From NCBI GenBank assembly GCA_910586225.1, contig CAJUIL010000029.1:1-54425 (forward strand): DNA of 54,425 nt, written 5' to 3'. Positions 44,865-52,020 of this stretch are shown here, in pieces; within the stretch, counting starts at the first letter, position 1; every line of letters begins with the position of its first letter. Under the pieces are notes generated by a model. That model saw only the letters and a program-made list of their open reading frames with translations, had not been told where the DNA came from and searched no databases. This DNA comes from an uncultured Eubacterium sp. (GTDB lineage Bacteria > Bacillota > Clostridia > Lachnospirales > Lachnospiraceae). A program made the position numbers and the translations under genes.

Positions 44865-45614
44865 ATGAAAACAGAATGGGATTACACAGAATTAGCAGAA
44901 GCATATTTAAAAAGACCAGATTATGCACAGAGTGCTATCGATCAAATGCTGGAAACAGCAGGTGTGAAAAAAGGGGATGCCGCTTGCGATGTTGGCGCCG
45001 GCGCGGCGCATTTGACCTTAAAACTGGCAGAGTATGGGCTTAAGGTATGCGCCGTAGAGCCGAATGACGCTATGCGTGCAAACGGTATAAAAAGAACGAG
45101 CCAGTATGAGAATGTGAAATGGTTTGAAGGTGTTGGAGAACATACGGGTATGGACGGGGATCAGTTTGAACTGGTTACATTCGGTTCTTCTTTTAATGTC
45201 TGCAATCGCCAGGAGGCTTTAACGGAAGTGAAAAGGATTTTAAAAGACGGCGGATGGTTTGCGTGTATGTGGAATCACAGAGATTTAGAGGATCCGCTGC
45301 AGAAGGAAATCGAGGATATTTTAAAAGAACAGATAGCGGATTATAGCTATGGTACAAGGCGTGAAGATCAGACAGAGGTAATTCAGGAAAGCGGATTGTT
45401 TCAGGATGTGATTTATATTGAGGGGATGGTGGTCCATGAGATTTTAGCGGAAGATTTTATTGAAGGATGGAAATCGCATGGTACAGTACAGCGTCAGTCA
45501 AAAGATAAATTTGAATTTATTAATAAGCAAATTCGGGAGACGGTAGAGGCAAAGGGAGAGAAATATTTGAAGGTGCCGTATACGACCAGAATTTGGATGG
45601 CTCAGGTGAAATAA
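44865..45614 (+). CDS. SAM-dependent methyltransferase (Cj1419/Cj1420-like position)
   Basis: This 249-residue class I methyltransferase has motif I ACDVGAGAAHLT (about residues 41-52), VCAVEPND after beta-2, LVTFGSSFN and LKDGGWFACMWN. It lies second in the five-gene phosphoramidate cassette. In C. jejuni two methyltransferase genes (Cj1419, Cj1420) occupy the same pathway, and one is expected to add the O-methyl group of MeOPN. Methylation of the phosphoramidate is therefore the leading hypothesis. A 159-base gap separates it from the upstream gene; that gap contains a small nested hairpin (44746-44780) without a T-run. Confidence 0.72.
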   Translation: MKTEWDYTELAEAYLKRPDYAQSAIDQMLETAGVKKGDAACDVGAGAAHLTLKLAEYGLKVCAVEPNDAMRANGIKRTSQYENVKWFEGVGEHTGMDGDQFELVTFGSSFNVCNRQEALTEVKRILKDGGWFACMWNHRDLEDPLQKEIEDILKEQIADYSYGTRREDQTEVIQESGLFQDVIYIEGMVVHEILAEDFIEGWKSHGTVQRQSKDKFEFINKQIRETVEAKGEKYLKVPYTTRIWMAQVK

Positions 45615-45675
45615 TGTGTAAACAGCAATGTTGTTTGCAAATTAGAAACATCGTGCAGTTGGCAGGGGAATAGAA

Positions 45676-46287
45676 ATGAAAATTGTGTTGTATACACAGA
45701 GAGTAGAAATTGTTAGGAGCTATGGAGAAAGAAGAGACTGTGCAGATCAGAATATTCCACGTTTTATTAGAGCGTGTGGATATCTGCCTGTCCCATTGCC
45801 AAATATCTTGGATATTGCGGCGGAGATGGTAATGGAGATGAAGCCGGCAGGAATTTTGCTGACAGGCGGCAATAGCTTGGTGAAATACGGCGGAGATGCA
45901 CCAGAGCGCGATAAAATGGAAAAGGGCTTGCTGGATCTAGCATTGGAGCACAAGATACCAGTGTATGGCTTTTGCAGAGGTATGCAGGTGATCTTAGATT
46001 ATTTTGGCTGCGCATTGAAGGAGACAGGGGGGCATACTGCCGTGCGGCATAAGGTCACTGGAGATATTGGGCAGCTGGATGTTAATAGCTATCATAATCA
46101 GTCATGCTTTCATGTGAAAGAACCTTTGCAGGTGTTGGCACAGACAGATGATGGTGTAGTGGAAGCAGTTTACTATAAAGAAGGGCATTTTCTTGGAACG
46201 ATGTGGCATCCGGAACGGGAACAACCGTTTCGGGATGCTGACAAAAGGCGGATGCGGCTGTTGTTTGAGAAAGAGGAAAGCATATGA
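45676..46287 (+). CDS. Class I glutamine amidotransferase-like hydrolase (Cj1417-like)
   Basis: This 203-residue single-domain protein of the peptidase C26/gamma-glutamyl hydrolase type has the nucleophile Cys100 in YGFCRGMQ and the His178-Glu180 pair in WHPERE; LLTGGNSLV lies upstream. In C. jejuni, Cj1417 hydrolyses CDP-L-glutamine to cytidine diphosphoramidate and glutamate. Context makes that reaction the best guess here, rather than ordinary glutamine hydrolysis, because no synthetase partner is adjacent. It overlaps the following nucleotidyltransferase gene by four bases, so the two steps are translationally coupled. A six-G run at 46027-46032 is in frame. Confidence 0.75.
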   Translation: MKIVLYTQRVEIVRSYGERRDCADQNIPRFIRACGYLPVPLPNILDIAAEMVMEMKPAGILLTGGNSLVKYGGDAPERDKMEKGLLDLALEHKIPVYGFCRGMQVILDYFGCALKETGGHTAVRHKVTGDIGQLDVNSYHNQSCFHVKEPLQVLAQTDDGVVEAVYYKEGHFLGTMWHPEREQPFRDADKRRMRLLFEKEESI

Positions 46288-47063
46288 AAGTAATTATTTT
46301 AGCGGCTGGGCAGGGAACGAGGCTGCGCCCATTGACGGATGATAAGCCAAAATGCATGGTGGAGGTGAATGGGCAAAATATTATCGAACGGCAATTAGAC
46401 ACAATGTATTCCTGCGGTGTGAAGAAAGAGGATATTACGATTGTGGCAGGCTATCGCAGTGATGCTCTGATAGACAGATTTGGAAATACGGGCATTCAGA
46501 TCATTGTAAACGAAGCTTATGAGACGACGAATATGGTATGCTCTCTGATGTGTGCGCAGCATTTGATGCAGACAGAAGAAGATGTTGTTGTTTCCTATGG
46601 AGATATTATCTATGATGAGACTGTATTTATGAAAATTTTGGAAGCGTCGGATAAAATGTCTGTCATTGTAGACGATGCATGGTATGATTATTGGTCTGAA
46701 AGATGTGAGAATCCTTTGGATGATGCGGAAACACTGATTTTTGATGCAGATGATTATCTTGTGGAGATTGGACAAAAAACAGCAGACTTGGCAAAGGTAC
46801 AGTCACAGTATATTGGTTTGATGCGTTTTCAAAAGGGCGGAGTACAGGTCGTATTGAAATTGATGGAAGAGGCAAAAAGGAGAAGCGAACAGGGAAAAAC
46901 GCTTTGGAGAACAGACAGAAGTTATGAAAAGATGTATATGACAGATCTTTTGCAGGGGTTGATCGATGAAGGACAAAAGCTGCGGGCGGTGCATATTCAA
47001 CGTGGCTGGTTTGAGATCGATGATTGTGATGACTTAAAAGTTGTAGAGAAAAAATTGGTATAG
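46284..47063 (+). CDS. Sugar-nucleotidyltransferase-like enzyme (Cj1416-like)
   Basis: This 259-residue nucleotidyltransferase has the signature AAGQGTRLRPLTDDKPKC at residues 7-24, then VSYGDIIYD and the metal-binding IDDCDD near the C-terminus. The family joins a nucleoside monophosphate to a phosphorylated acceptor. In C. jejuni, Cj1416 uses CTP and L-glutamine phosphate to make CDP-L-glutamine. The same neighbours occur here, so this assignment is favoured over a sugar-1-phosphate nucleotidyltransferase. Its ATG overlaps the stop of the preceding hydrolase. Confidence 0.75.
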   Translation: MKVIILAAGQGTRLRPLTDDKPKCMVEVNGQNIIERQLDTMYSCGVKKEDITIVAGYRSDALIDRFGNTGIQIIVNEAYETTNMVCSLMCAQHLMQTEEDVVVSYGDIIYDETVFMKILEASDKMSVIVDDAWYDYWSERCENPLDDAETLIFDADDYLVEIGQKTADLAKVQSQYIGLMRFQKGGVQVVLKLMEEAKRRSEQGKTLWRTDRSYEKMYMTDLLQGLIDEGQKLRAVHIQRGWFEIDDCDDLKVVEKKLV

Positions 47064-47131
47064 TATTGCTTGATTTCTGGGAGTTTTCAAAATATATAAT
47101 TAAGATATAAGAATAAGGGAAATAAAAATAT

Positions 47132-47680
47132 ATGAGCGCAGTCTATTGGATAACAGGGCTTTCCGGTGCGGGTAAGACGACGATAGGAAAGCTGTTTTAT
47201 GAGAAGATGAGAGATCAGCATCCGAATACGATTTTTTTGGATGGAGATACATTAAGGAAAGTATTTGGAGATTGCTTTGGGTACTCGCAGGAAGAACGCA
47301 GAAAATGCGCGATGTGCTATGCAAGGCTATGCGCAATGCTGCAAGAGCAGGGGATGTATGTAGTTTGCTGTACGATTTCTATGTTTGACAGTGTGAGAGA
47401 GTGGAATAGGAAAAATATTGGGCAGTATCAGGAAGTCTATGTGAAAGTATCTATGAATACGCTGCAGGAGAGAGATCAGAAGGGCTTGTACAGCGGACTT
47501 ACGATGGAAAAGCAGAAGGAAGTGGCTGGAATCCATGTGGATATCGAAGAGCCGAAATGTCCGGATCTGATTTTAGAAAATGATGGAATGGAAACGCCGG
47601 ATGAGCAGGCAGAAAAAATTTGGCAATTTCATAATAAATTGGTTAAGATGGGAGAGTTTCGGACAAGCAGGTCGTCATGA
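47132..47680 (+). CDS. APS-kinase-like kinase, probable CDP-amidate kinase (Cj1415-like)
   Basis: This 182-residue P-loop kinase has Walker A GLSGAGKTT at residues 9-17, FLDGDTLRKVFGD, YSQEERRKCAMCYARL and LQERDQKGLY, all typical of adenylylsulfate kinases. No ATP sulfurylase or PAPS-related gene is nearby. In C. jejuni the APS-kinase-like Cj1415 phosphorylates the 3' position of cytidine diphosphoramidate to give the activated donor. As the last gene of the cassette, it most likely does the same here. Ordinary sulfate activation is the alternative and would link to the sulfotransferase-like protein at 9536. Confidence 0.75.
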   Translation: MSAVYWITGLSGAGKTTIGKLFYEKMRDQHPNTIFLDGDTLRKVFGDCFGYSQEERRKCAMCYARLCAMLQEQGMYVVCCTISMFDSVREWNRKNIGQYQEVYVKVSMNTLQERDQKGLYSGLTMEKQKEVAGIHVDIEEPKCPDLILENDGMETPDEQAEKIWQFHNKLVKMGEFRTSRSS

Positions 47681-47710
47681 TAATTTTTGTCGATAAATGT
47701 CGGTTCTTTA

Positions 47711-47739
47711 TTTACTTGTAAGCAGAAACGTGCTATTCT
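47711..47739 (+). promoter_or_regulatory. Sigma-A promoter of small protein gene
   Basis: TTTACT (47711-47716), a 17-base spacer and TATTCT (47734-47739). The bases GTGCTATTCT around the -10 box are identical to those of the promoter at the right edge of the window. Confidence 0.6.
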
Positions 47740-47796
47740 GAATAAAACAACGCATTTTTTCGTTGGACTTACAAAAGAACAGGAGGTATCACAAAA

Positions 47797-47928
47797 TTGA
47801 ATACATTGATTTTAACGGCCTTATCATTTGGATGGGAAGTTGTGAAGATTATTCTTGTGGTAAAGGCTGCATGGATTGCTTATGTATTGTATGGACTGCA
47901 TAAAGGATTCATTCATTTTTCATCTTAA
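47797..47928 (+). CDS. Small 43-residue membrane-associated protein
   Basis: A TTG start nine bases after a perfect AGGAGG (47781-47786) opens a 43-codon frame ending at TAA 47926-47928. The product begins MNTLILTALSFGWEVV and continues with a hydrophobic stretch through KIILVVKAAWIAYVLYGL, ending in a short basic and aromatic tail. One amphipathic or membrane-spanning helix is likely. It has its own promoter at 47711 and a strong terminator at 47936, so it forms a single-gene unit. No family is recognised. Confidence 0.6.
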   Translation: MNTLILTALSFGWEVVKIILVVKAAWIAYVLYGLHKGFIHFSS

Positions 47929-47935
47929 AACAAGG

Positions 47936-47983
47936 AACCGCATAAGCAGTAGAGTCTTTATGGATTTTGCTTATGCGGTTTTT
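47936..47983 (+). terminator. Strong rho-independent terminator
   Basis: AACCGCATAAGCA (47936-47948) pairs perfectly with TGCTTATGCGGTT (47968-47980), followed by five T. It ends the small gene and may also stop the minus-strand flagellin-like gene, whose side has only a short T-run. Confidence 0.85.
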
Positions 47984-48018
47984 GTTGCTATAGTGCTTTC
48001 AGTCTGAACACAATGAAT

Positions 48019-48798
48019 TTACTTGATCCAGAAATTCTGCATTTTACGAGCCTCTTCTTCCATTTTCTTTTTCTGCATCATAAAAGCATAGGTTTGTAAT
48101 GTCTCTTGCTTTTTCAGCTCAGAGATTGCCTTCGGATAATCGGTATCGGTCAGCCGGCTTCTTGCTGCAAGCGTGTTGTAAGAAGCAATCGAGTTGTAGC
48201 TGATGGCATGATCCAGACGGTTTGACTGTGCGCCGCCTTGGCTTCGCTGGCTGTTGACCTTGTTCAGCGCGTCATCGATGCTGTTTAGGTCAAAGTCCTT
48301 TGTTACGTCAAAATCTTTAATGCCTAATGCGTCTAATGTAGAGTTTACCGAATTGTTGATCGTAACAGAATTGCCGTTGGAATCGGTTGCGAGCTGAAAT
48401 CCGTTGCCATTTCTGCCATCCAGCAGATTCAGAGTGTTATACTGTGTCTGTGATGCGATATCTTGAATGCCCTGTTTCAGCTGATCAACTTCTTTTTGGA
48501 TGTTTCTGCGGTCAGAGTCGGTTACGGTTGCGGTGTTGGAAGCCTGAAGCGCCAGTTCCCGGATCCGTTGAAGATAATCGGTAACGCCGCTTAATGCTGC
48601 ATCTGTGATGTTCAGTACATCTTTCCCGGATTGGAGGTTGTTGGTACCAGCGTTGTAGCCTCTGACCTGCGAATCCTGCTTTTCAGCGATTGTCAGTTCG
48701 GATGCACCATTTGCTGCGGATGGTAGTTTGTTGCCGCTGGCGATCTGTCCATATAAAGAATAGGACGATACGCTGCTGATTCCAGAAATACTGCTCAT
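48019..48798 (-). CDS. Short divergent flagellin-like protein
   Basis: This 259-residue protein starts after AAAGGAGG. Residues 30-140 match the flagellin N-terminal helical region: ASELTIAEKQDSQVRG, NNLQSGKDVLNITDAAL, LQRIRELALQASN, KEVDQLKQGIQDIASQTQYN and TLNLLDGRNG. The usual first residues (M-R/K-I-N-H/T-N) are absent, and the C-terminus ends in a charged YAFMMQKKKMEEEARKM helix instead of the canonical LAQAN-Q-L/P-x-x-x-L-x-L-L packing helix. It may be a minor filament component, a chaperone-like decoy or a degenerate flagellin. Assembly into the D0 core looks unlikely from sequence. It has its own sigma-A promoter. Confidence 0.75.
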   Translation of the reverse strand: MSSISGISSVSSYSLYGQIASGNKLPSAANGASELTIAEKQDSQVRGYNAGTNNLQSGKDVLNITDAALSGVTDYLQRIRELALQASNTATVTDSDRRNIQKEVDQLKQGIQDIASQTQYNTLNLLDGRNGNGFQLATDSNGNSVTINNSVNSTLDALGIKDFDVTKDFDLNSIDDALNKVNSQRSQGGAQSNRLDHAISYNSIASYNTLAARSRLTDTDYPKAISELKKQETLQTYAFMMQKKKMEEEARKMQNFWIK

Positions 48799-48851
48799 AA
48801 TGGAATCCTCCTTTCTTAAAAATTAGAAAATATTGGCTTTTCTATACTTAT

Positions 48852-48880
48852 ACTATAGTGGGTAAATAGGGTTTTGTCAA
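48852..48880 (-). promoter_or_regulatory. Sigma-A promoter of flagellin-like gene
   Basis: On the minus strand, perfect TTGACA (48880-48875), a 17-base spacer and TATAGT (48857-48852) lie 54 bases before the start codon. Confidence 0.78.
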
Positions 48881-48935
48881 TTCCTTAAAATAGGAGTTAC
48901 GTGACAAAACGTACAGATAAAGTAACAGTTTAGGC

Positions 48936-49025
48936 AGGTCTTTGCACCCTGCTGCAAAGACCGTAAGAATATGAATCAGGAGTGCAAAAATCTCATCGAG
49001 AAGTGATTTTCAATGGATTTTTGCA
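48936..49025 (+). promoter_or_regulatory. Structured leader with two 10-bp perfect hairpins
   Basis: GGTCTTTGCA (48937-48946) pairs with TGCAAAGACC (48953-48962). TGCAAAAATC (48983-48992) pairs with GATTTTTGCA (49016-49025). Neither is followed by a T-run. Both lie before the glycosyltransferase gene at 49079, in the divergent intergenic region with the flagellin-like gene, and could form a regulatory leader. Confidence 0.4.
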
Positions 49026-49078
49026 GTTAACAGATAAAAAGAACTGTAACGAATTGTAATATAAGAAAGGAGAATAAA

Positions 49079-50236
49079 ATGAAAAGAAGATATATTTTCT
49101 TCCGAGGACTTATCGATACGTTGGATCTGTATACGGACGAGTTCGTCACAATTTTTTCAGAGCAGGAAGCGGAATGTCTCGTAGTGAATGCTGCAGAGAT
49201 AGAAGATGAAATGATACGGCTCAAGGCATTTTTAACGGAAGAAGTGTCGGCAGTTATTTCGCTGAATAATATTGGACTTCATCTGGAATTTGAAGACGGG
49301 CGGAATATCTGGGACCGATTTGGGACACCTTTTTTTAATATTATGATGGATCATCCGTTTCACTATAAGGCCGCTTTGGATGCTGCGCCGGAGCAGATGG
49401 TGCTTCTTTGCATGGATAGAAACCATGTAGAATATGTAAAGAGGTTTTTTCCACATATCAGGACAGTGCGATTTTTTCCGCACGCTGGAATTGAATATGG
49501 TAAATACATACCGATTGCAGAACGAAAAATTGATGTGTTGTATGCAGGCGGGCTTTCCCGCTATGCGGCGGAGGGTTTGATTCCTGATCTTGGGAGGATA
49601 CAGGAGTTTGACGCGTTTGCGCTTGTGAAAAATGCATTGGAGGTTTTGATACAGAATCCAGAGCTGACAACAGAATATGTGATAGAGACGTGTTTGAAAG
49701 AAATTAATTTGACATTTGATAATAAGAGACTTGGAGAGGTGATCACAGAACTGCGTTTTCTGGATTCTTTGGCAGTTTCGTTTTATCGGGAAAAGATGAT
49801 TCGGACATTGGCGGAGCATGGGGTGACTGTTACCGTATTTGGTACTGGCTGGGATAGGTGTGAGTGGGAAAATACAAATGTAATTTATGGAGGGGTGATT
49901 CCTTCGCGGCAGATCTTAGAATTGATGAATGAAAGCCGTATTGTGCTGAATACGATGACTTGGTTTAAGAGAGGTGCTCATGACCGGGTATTTAATGGGA
50001 TGCTGGCTGGGGCGGCGGTCGTGAGTGATCAGTCGGAATATTTGCAGGAGCAGCTTTCAGCTGGCAGGCAGCTGCGGATGTTTTCGCTGCGTGGGATGGA
50101 GGAGATGGCTGAGACGGTCAAGGAACTGCTTTCATCGGATGCGTGTGCACAAGCGATGGCTGATTGTGGATATGAGGAGGCAAAAGCGCATCATATGTGG
50201 AAAAACCGTTTGCGGGAGATTTCAGACGAATTATAG
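49079..50236 (+). CDS. CgeB-type glycosyltransferase
   Basis: This 385-residue protein begins after AAAGGAG. The last third matches the CgeB/Glyco_trans_1_2 type of GT-B glycosyltransferase: VTVFGTGWDRCEW, NVIYGGVIPSRQILELMNESRIVLN, and HDRVFNGMLAGAAVVSDQSEYL with its acidic turn. The N-terminal half (FRGLIDTLDLY, FNIMMDHPFHYK) is the acceptor-side Rossmann half. Such proteins often sit next to flagellin genes in Firmicutes and are candidate flagellin glycosyltransferases. It is divergent from the flagellin-like gene and followed closely by a second CgeB-type gene, so both may act on the same filament protein. Confidence 0.78.
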   Translation: MKRRYIFFRGLIDTLDLYTDEFVTIFSEQEAECLVVNAAEIEDEMIRLKAFLTEEVSAVISLNNIGLHLEFEDGRNIWDRFGTPFFNIMMDHPFHYKAALDAAPEQMVLLCMDRNHVEYVKRFFPHIRTVRFFPHAGIEYGKYIPIAERKIDVLYAGGLSRYAAEGLIPDLGRIQEFDAFALVKNALEVLIQNPELTTEYVIETCLKEINLTFDNKRLGEVITELRFLDSLAVSFYREKMIRTLAEHGVTVTVFGTGWDRCEWENTNVIYGGVIPSRQILELMNESRIVLNTMTWFKRGAHDRVFNGMLAGAAVVSDQSEYLQEQLSAGRQLRMFSLRGMEEMAETVKELLSSDACAQAMADCGYEEAKAHHMWKNRLREISDEL

Positions 50237-50244
50237 GAGGAATT

Positions 50245-51429
50245 ATGGAATTTCAGTATCGAAGAATATTGATCTATAAGTGGAGGGCGTACAATTATCT
50301 GGATGTATACGAGACGTTTCTTACATTTGGATTCGAAGTGGATATTATAGAACAGCATTTGCCGTCCTACGATGAGGATAAAGAATTTAGTCTAAAATTA
50401 ATAAAATTGCTGCGGGAAAAGCCTTATGATTTTGTGTTTACGATCAATTATTTTGGGGTGGTGTCAGATGCTTGCGAGCAGGCTGGGGTTCCGTATGTAT
50501 CGTGGTCGTGTGATAGTCCGTTGATCAGTATGTATCATGAGTCGGTATTCAATGAATGCAATTACATTTTTTTGTTTGATAAGAGCAGCTATTTGTTTTT
50601 CAAGGAGCTGGGGGTGGAAAAGCTTTGGCATTTGCCGTTAGCGGTTGATACGGATAGAATTGATCATATCATACAAAACGCGGCAGATTTGAAGGCATAT
50701 CAGAACGAAATAGCTTTTGTAGGAAGCCTATATGAGCGTAACTCCTATGACAGTCTTGTACCTACTTTTCCGCCGTATGTGCAGGGATATTTAGATTGTG
50801 CCATGGAAGCGCAGATGAATATCTGCGGAGGAAATTTGCTGGAGCGGCTTCTGACGGATGATATTTGCCTGAAGCTGCAGCAGCATTATCATTTGGAAAA
50901 GTCAGAGCGCTCTTTTTCGGATCTGAGATTGATCTTTGCGACAACGGTGCTTGGGTTTAAAGTGGCTAAGGAGCAGAGGTCCAGCTATTTGCTGGAGCTG
51001 GTCAAGAAGCATCCGGTTTCTATTTATACAAATAGCAATACACATCACCTTGTAAAAATTGCTTATCGTGGGTCGGTTGACTACTGGACGCAGATGCCGA
51101 AAGTATTTTATGGCAGTCGGGTAAATCTGAATTTTACGATTCCGAATATTAAGAGCGGGATTCCGCTGCGGGTGTGGGATGTGCTTGGTGCGGGAGGGTT
51201 TTTGATCACGAACTATCAGCCAGAGCTGGATCTGTATTTTGAACCGGATCGCGATCTGGTTGTATTTGAAAGTAAGCAGGAGCTGGCAAAGAAGGTATCG
51301 TACTATTTAGAACATGAAGAAATAAGACGTGAGATTGCAAAAAATGGTTATGAAAAGGTGAAATTAAATCATAGTTACAAAAAACGGATGGAGCAGATGC
51401 TGGAAATTTTGCATCTGCAGCCGGTTTAA
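50245..51429 (+). CDS. CgeB-type glycosyltransferase (DUF3880-like N-terminus)
   Basis: ATG 50245, four bases after AGGAGG, is preferred over an upstream in-frame start at 50197 that would run back into the previous gene. The 394-residue protein has an N-terminal DUF3880-like half (FDFVFTINYFGVV-type strand, PYVSWSCDSPL, FDKSSYLFFKELG) and a C-terminal CgeB-type half (KVFYGSRVNLNFTIPNIKSG, LRVWDVLGAGGFLITNYQPEL, NGYEKVKLNHSY). It forms a pair with the gene before it. Its stop overlaps the stop of the convergent XRE gene by four bases within TTAA. Confidence 0.78.
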   Translation: MEFQYRRILIYKWRAYNYLDVYETFLTFGFEVDIIEQHLPSYDEDKEFSLKLIKLLREKPYDFVFTINYFGVVSDACEQAGVPYVSWSCDSPLISMYHESVFNECNYIFLFDKSSYLFFKELGVEKLWHLPLAVDTDRIDHIIQNAADLKAYQNEIAFVGSLYERNSYDSLVPTFPPYVQGYLDCAMEAQMNICGGNLLERLLTDDICLKLQQHYHLEKSERSFSDLRLIFATTVLGFKVAKEQRSSYLLELVKKHPVSIYTNSNTHHLVKIAYRGSVDYWTQMPKVFYGSRVNLNFTIPNIKSGIPLRVWDVLGAGGFLITNYQPELDLYFEPDRDLVVFESKQELAKKVSYYLEHEEIRREIAKNGYEKVKLNHSYKKRMEQMLEILHLQPV

Positions 51430-51857
51430 TTTGAGTCCAGAAGCTTTTGTATTTCTGTTTCGTTGATAGCGGTTACCCTGGCGATCGTTGTGGTTGGGAT
51501 GCCGCAGGAATGTAGGTTGCGGACTGTCTGATCCATTTGCTTTTTTTGCTTCGCAATGGTGTTGAGAAGCGTGAGCAGATAGTCCTCCATCGTAACGGAG
51601 GCAGGGTAGATCTGACCGGCTACCTTGGATACCATGGGAGCAGATTCAGCAGCCGGCTGTTGAATGGCTGCTGAAAGTCCAAGCAGCTCATCCGCGGATA
51701 CCTGAAGCATAGCACAAAGCTTTTCGATCGATTCTTCGGATAAAGGGACACGCCCTGTCTCATATTTTGATACGGCGGCAGGCTTAATGCCAAGCTCGTT
51801 GGCAATATCTGCTTGGGAAATATTGCGCTGCTTTCGCAAAGTCTTTAGCTGATTCAT
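51426..51857 (-). CDS. XRE family helix-turn-helix regulator
   Basis: I start at ATG 51857, which follows AAAGGAA and begins MNQLKTLRKQRNISQ; an in-frame ATG at 51884 would add nine residues. The 143-residue protein has a Cro/C1 helix-turn-helix at residues 2-60 (QADIANELGIKPAAVSKYET, VPLSEESIEKLCAMLQV). The C-terminal half (residues 80-143) is helical, with IPTTTIARVTAINETEIQKLL as a second helix-turn-helix-like segment. It stands between the glycosyltransferase pair and the FliD-like gene and may regulate either. Two TCTTTACA elements in its promoter region could be its own operator. Confidence 0.85.
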   Translation of the reverse strand: MNQLKTLRKQRNISQADIANELGIKPAAVSKYETGRVPLSEESIEKLCAMLQVSADELLGLSAAIQQPAAESAPMVSKVAGQIYPASVTMEDYLLTLLNTIAKQKKQMDQTVRNLHSCGIPTTTIARVTAINETEIQKLLDSN

Positions 51858-51912
51858 AAAATAATTCCTTTCGTTTACAATCAATCCGTTCTTATAAACA
51901 TCCTGTAAAGAT

Positions 51913-51941
51913 ATATTAGTACAGATTGCCTTGTTTGTAAA
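51913..51941 (-). promoter_or_regulatory. Sigma-A promoter of XRE gene, possible autoregulation
   Basis: On the minus strand, TTTACA (51941-51936), a 17-base spacer and TAATAT (51918-51913). The octamer TCTTTACA occurs here and again just after the -10 box, suggesting a direct-repeat operator. Confidence 0.6.
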
Positions 51942-51953
51942 GATTTTTTTGGT

Positions 51954-52004
51954 TACAAAAAACCACGGTATCTCGTCATGAAACGGAGACAGATATCGTG
52001 GTTT
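51954..52004 (-). terminator. Rho-independent terminator of FliD-like gene
   Basis: AAACCACGGTATCT (51960-51973) pairs with AGATATCGTGGTTT (51991-52004) with one G-T pair. On the minus strand the stem is followed by a run of six T. It is 17 bases past the FliD-like stop. Confidence 0.82.
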
Positions 52005-52020
52005 GGATCAAAATATTTTG

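Noticed and set aside
47132..47680. Sulfate assimilation APS kinase
   Set aside because: No sulfurylase or PAPS reductase is nearby, and the four upstream genes match a phosphoramidate pathway. Kept only as an alternative.
48838..48852. Sigma-D promoter for the flagellin-like gene (GCCAATAT near 48830-48837)
   Set aside because: There is no TAAA-type -35 at the right distance, while an almost perfect sigma-A promoter lies just upstream.
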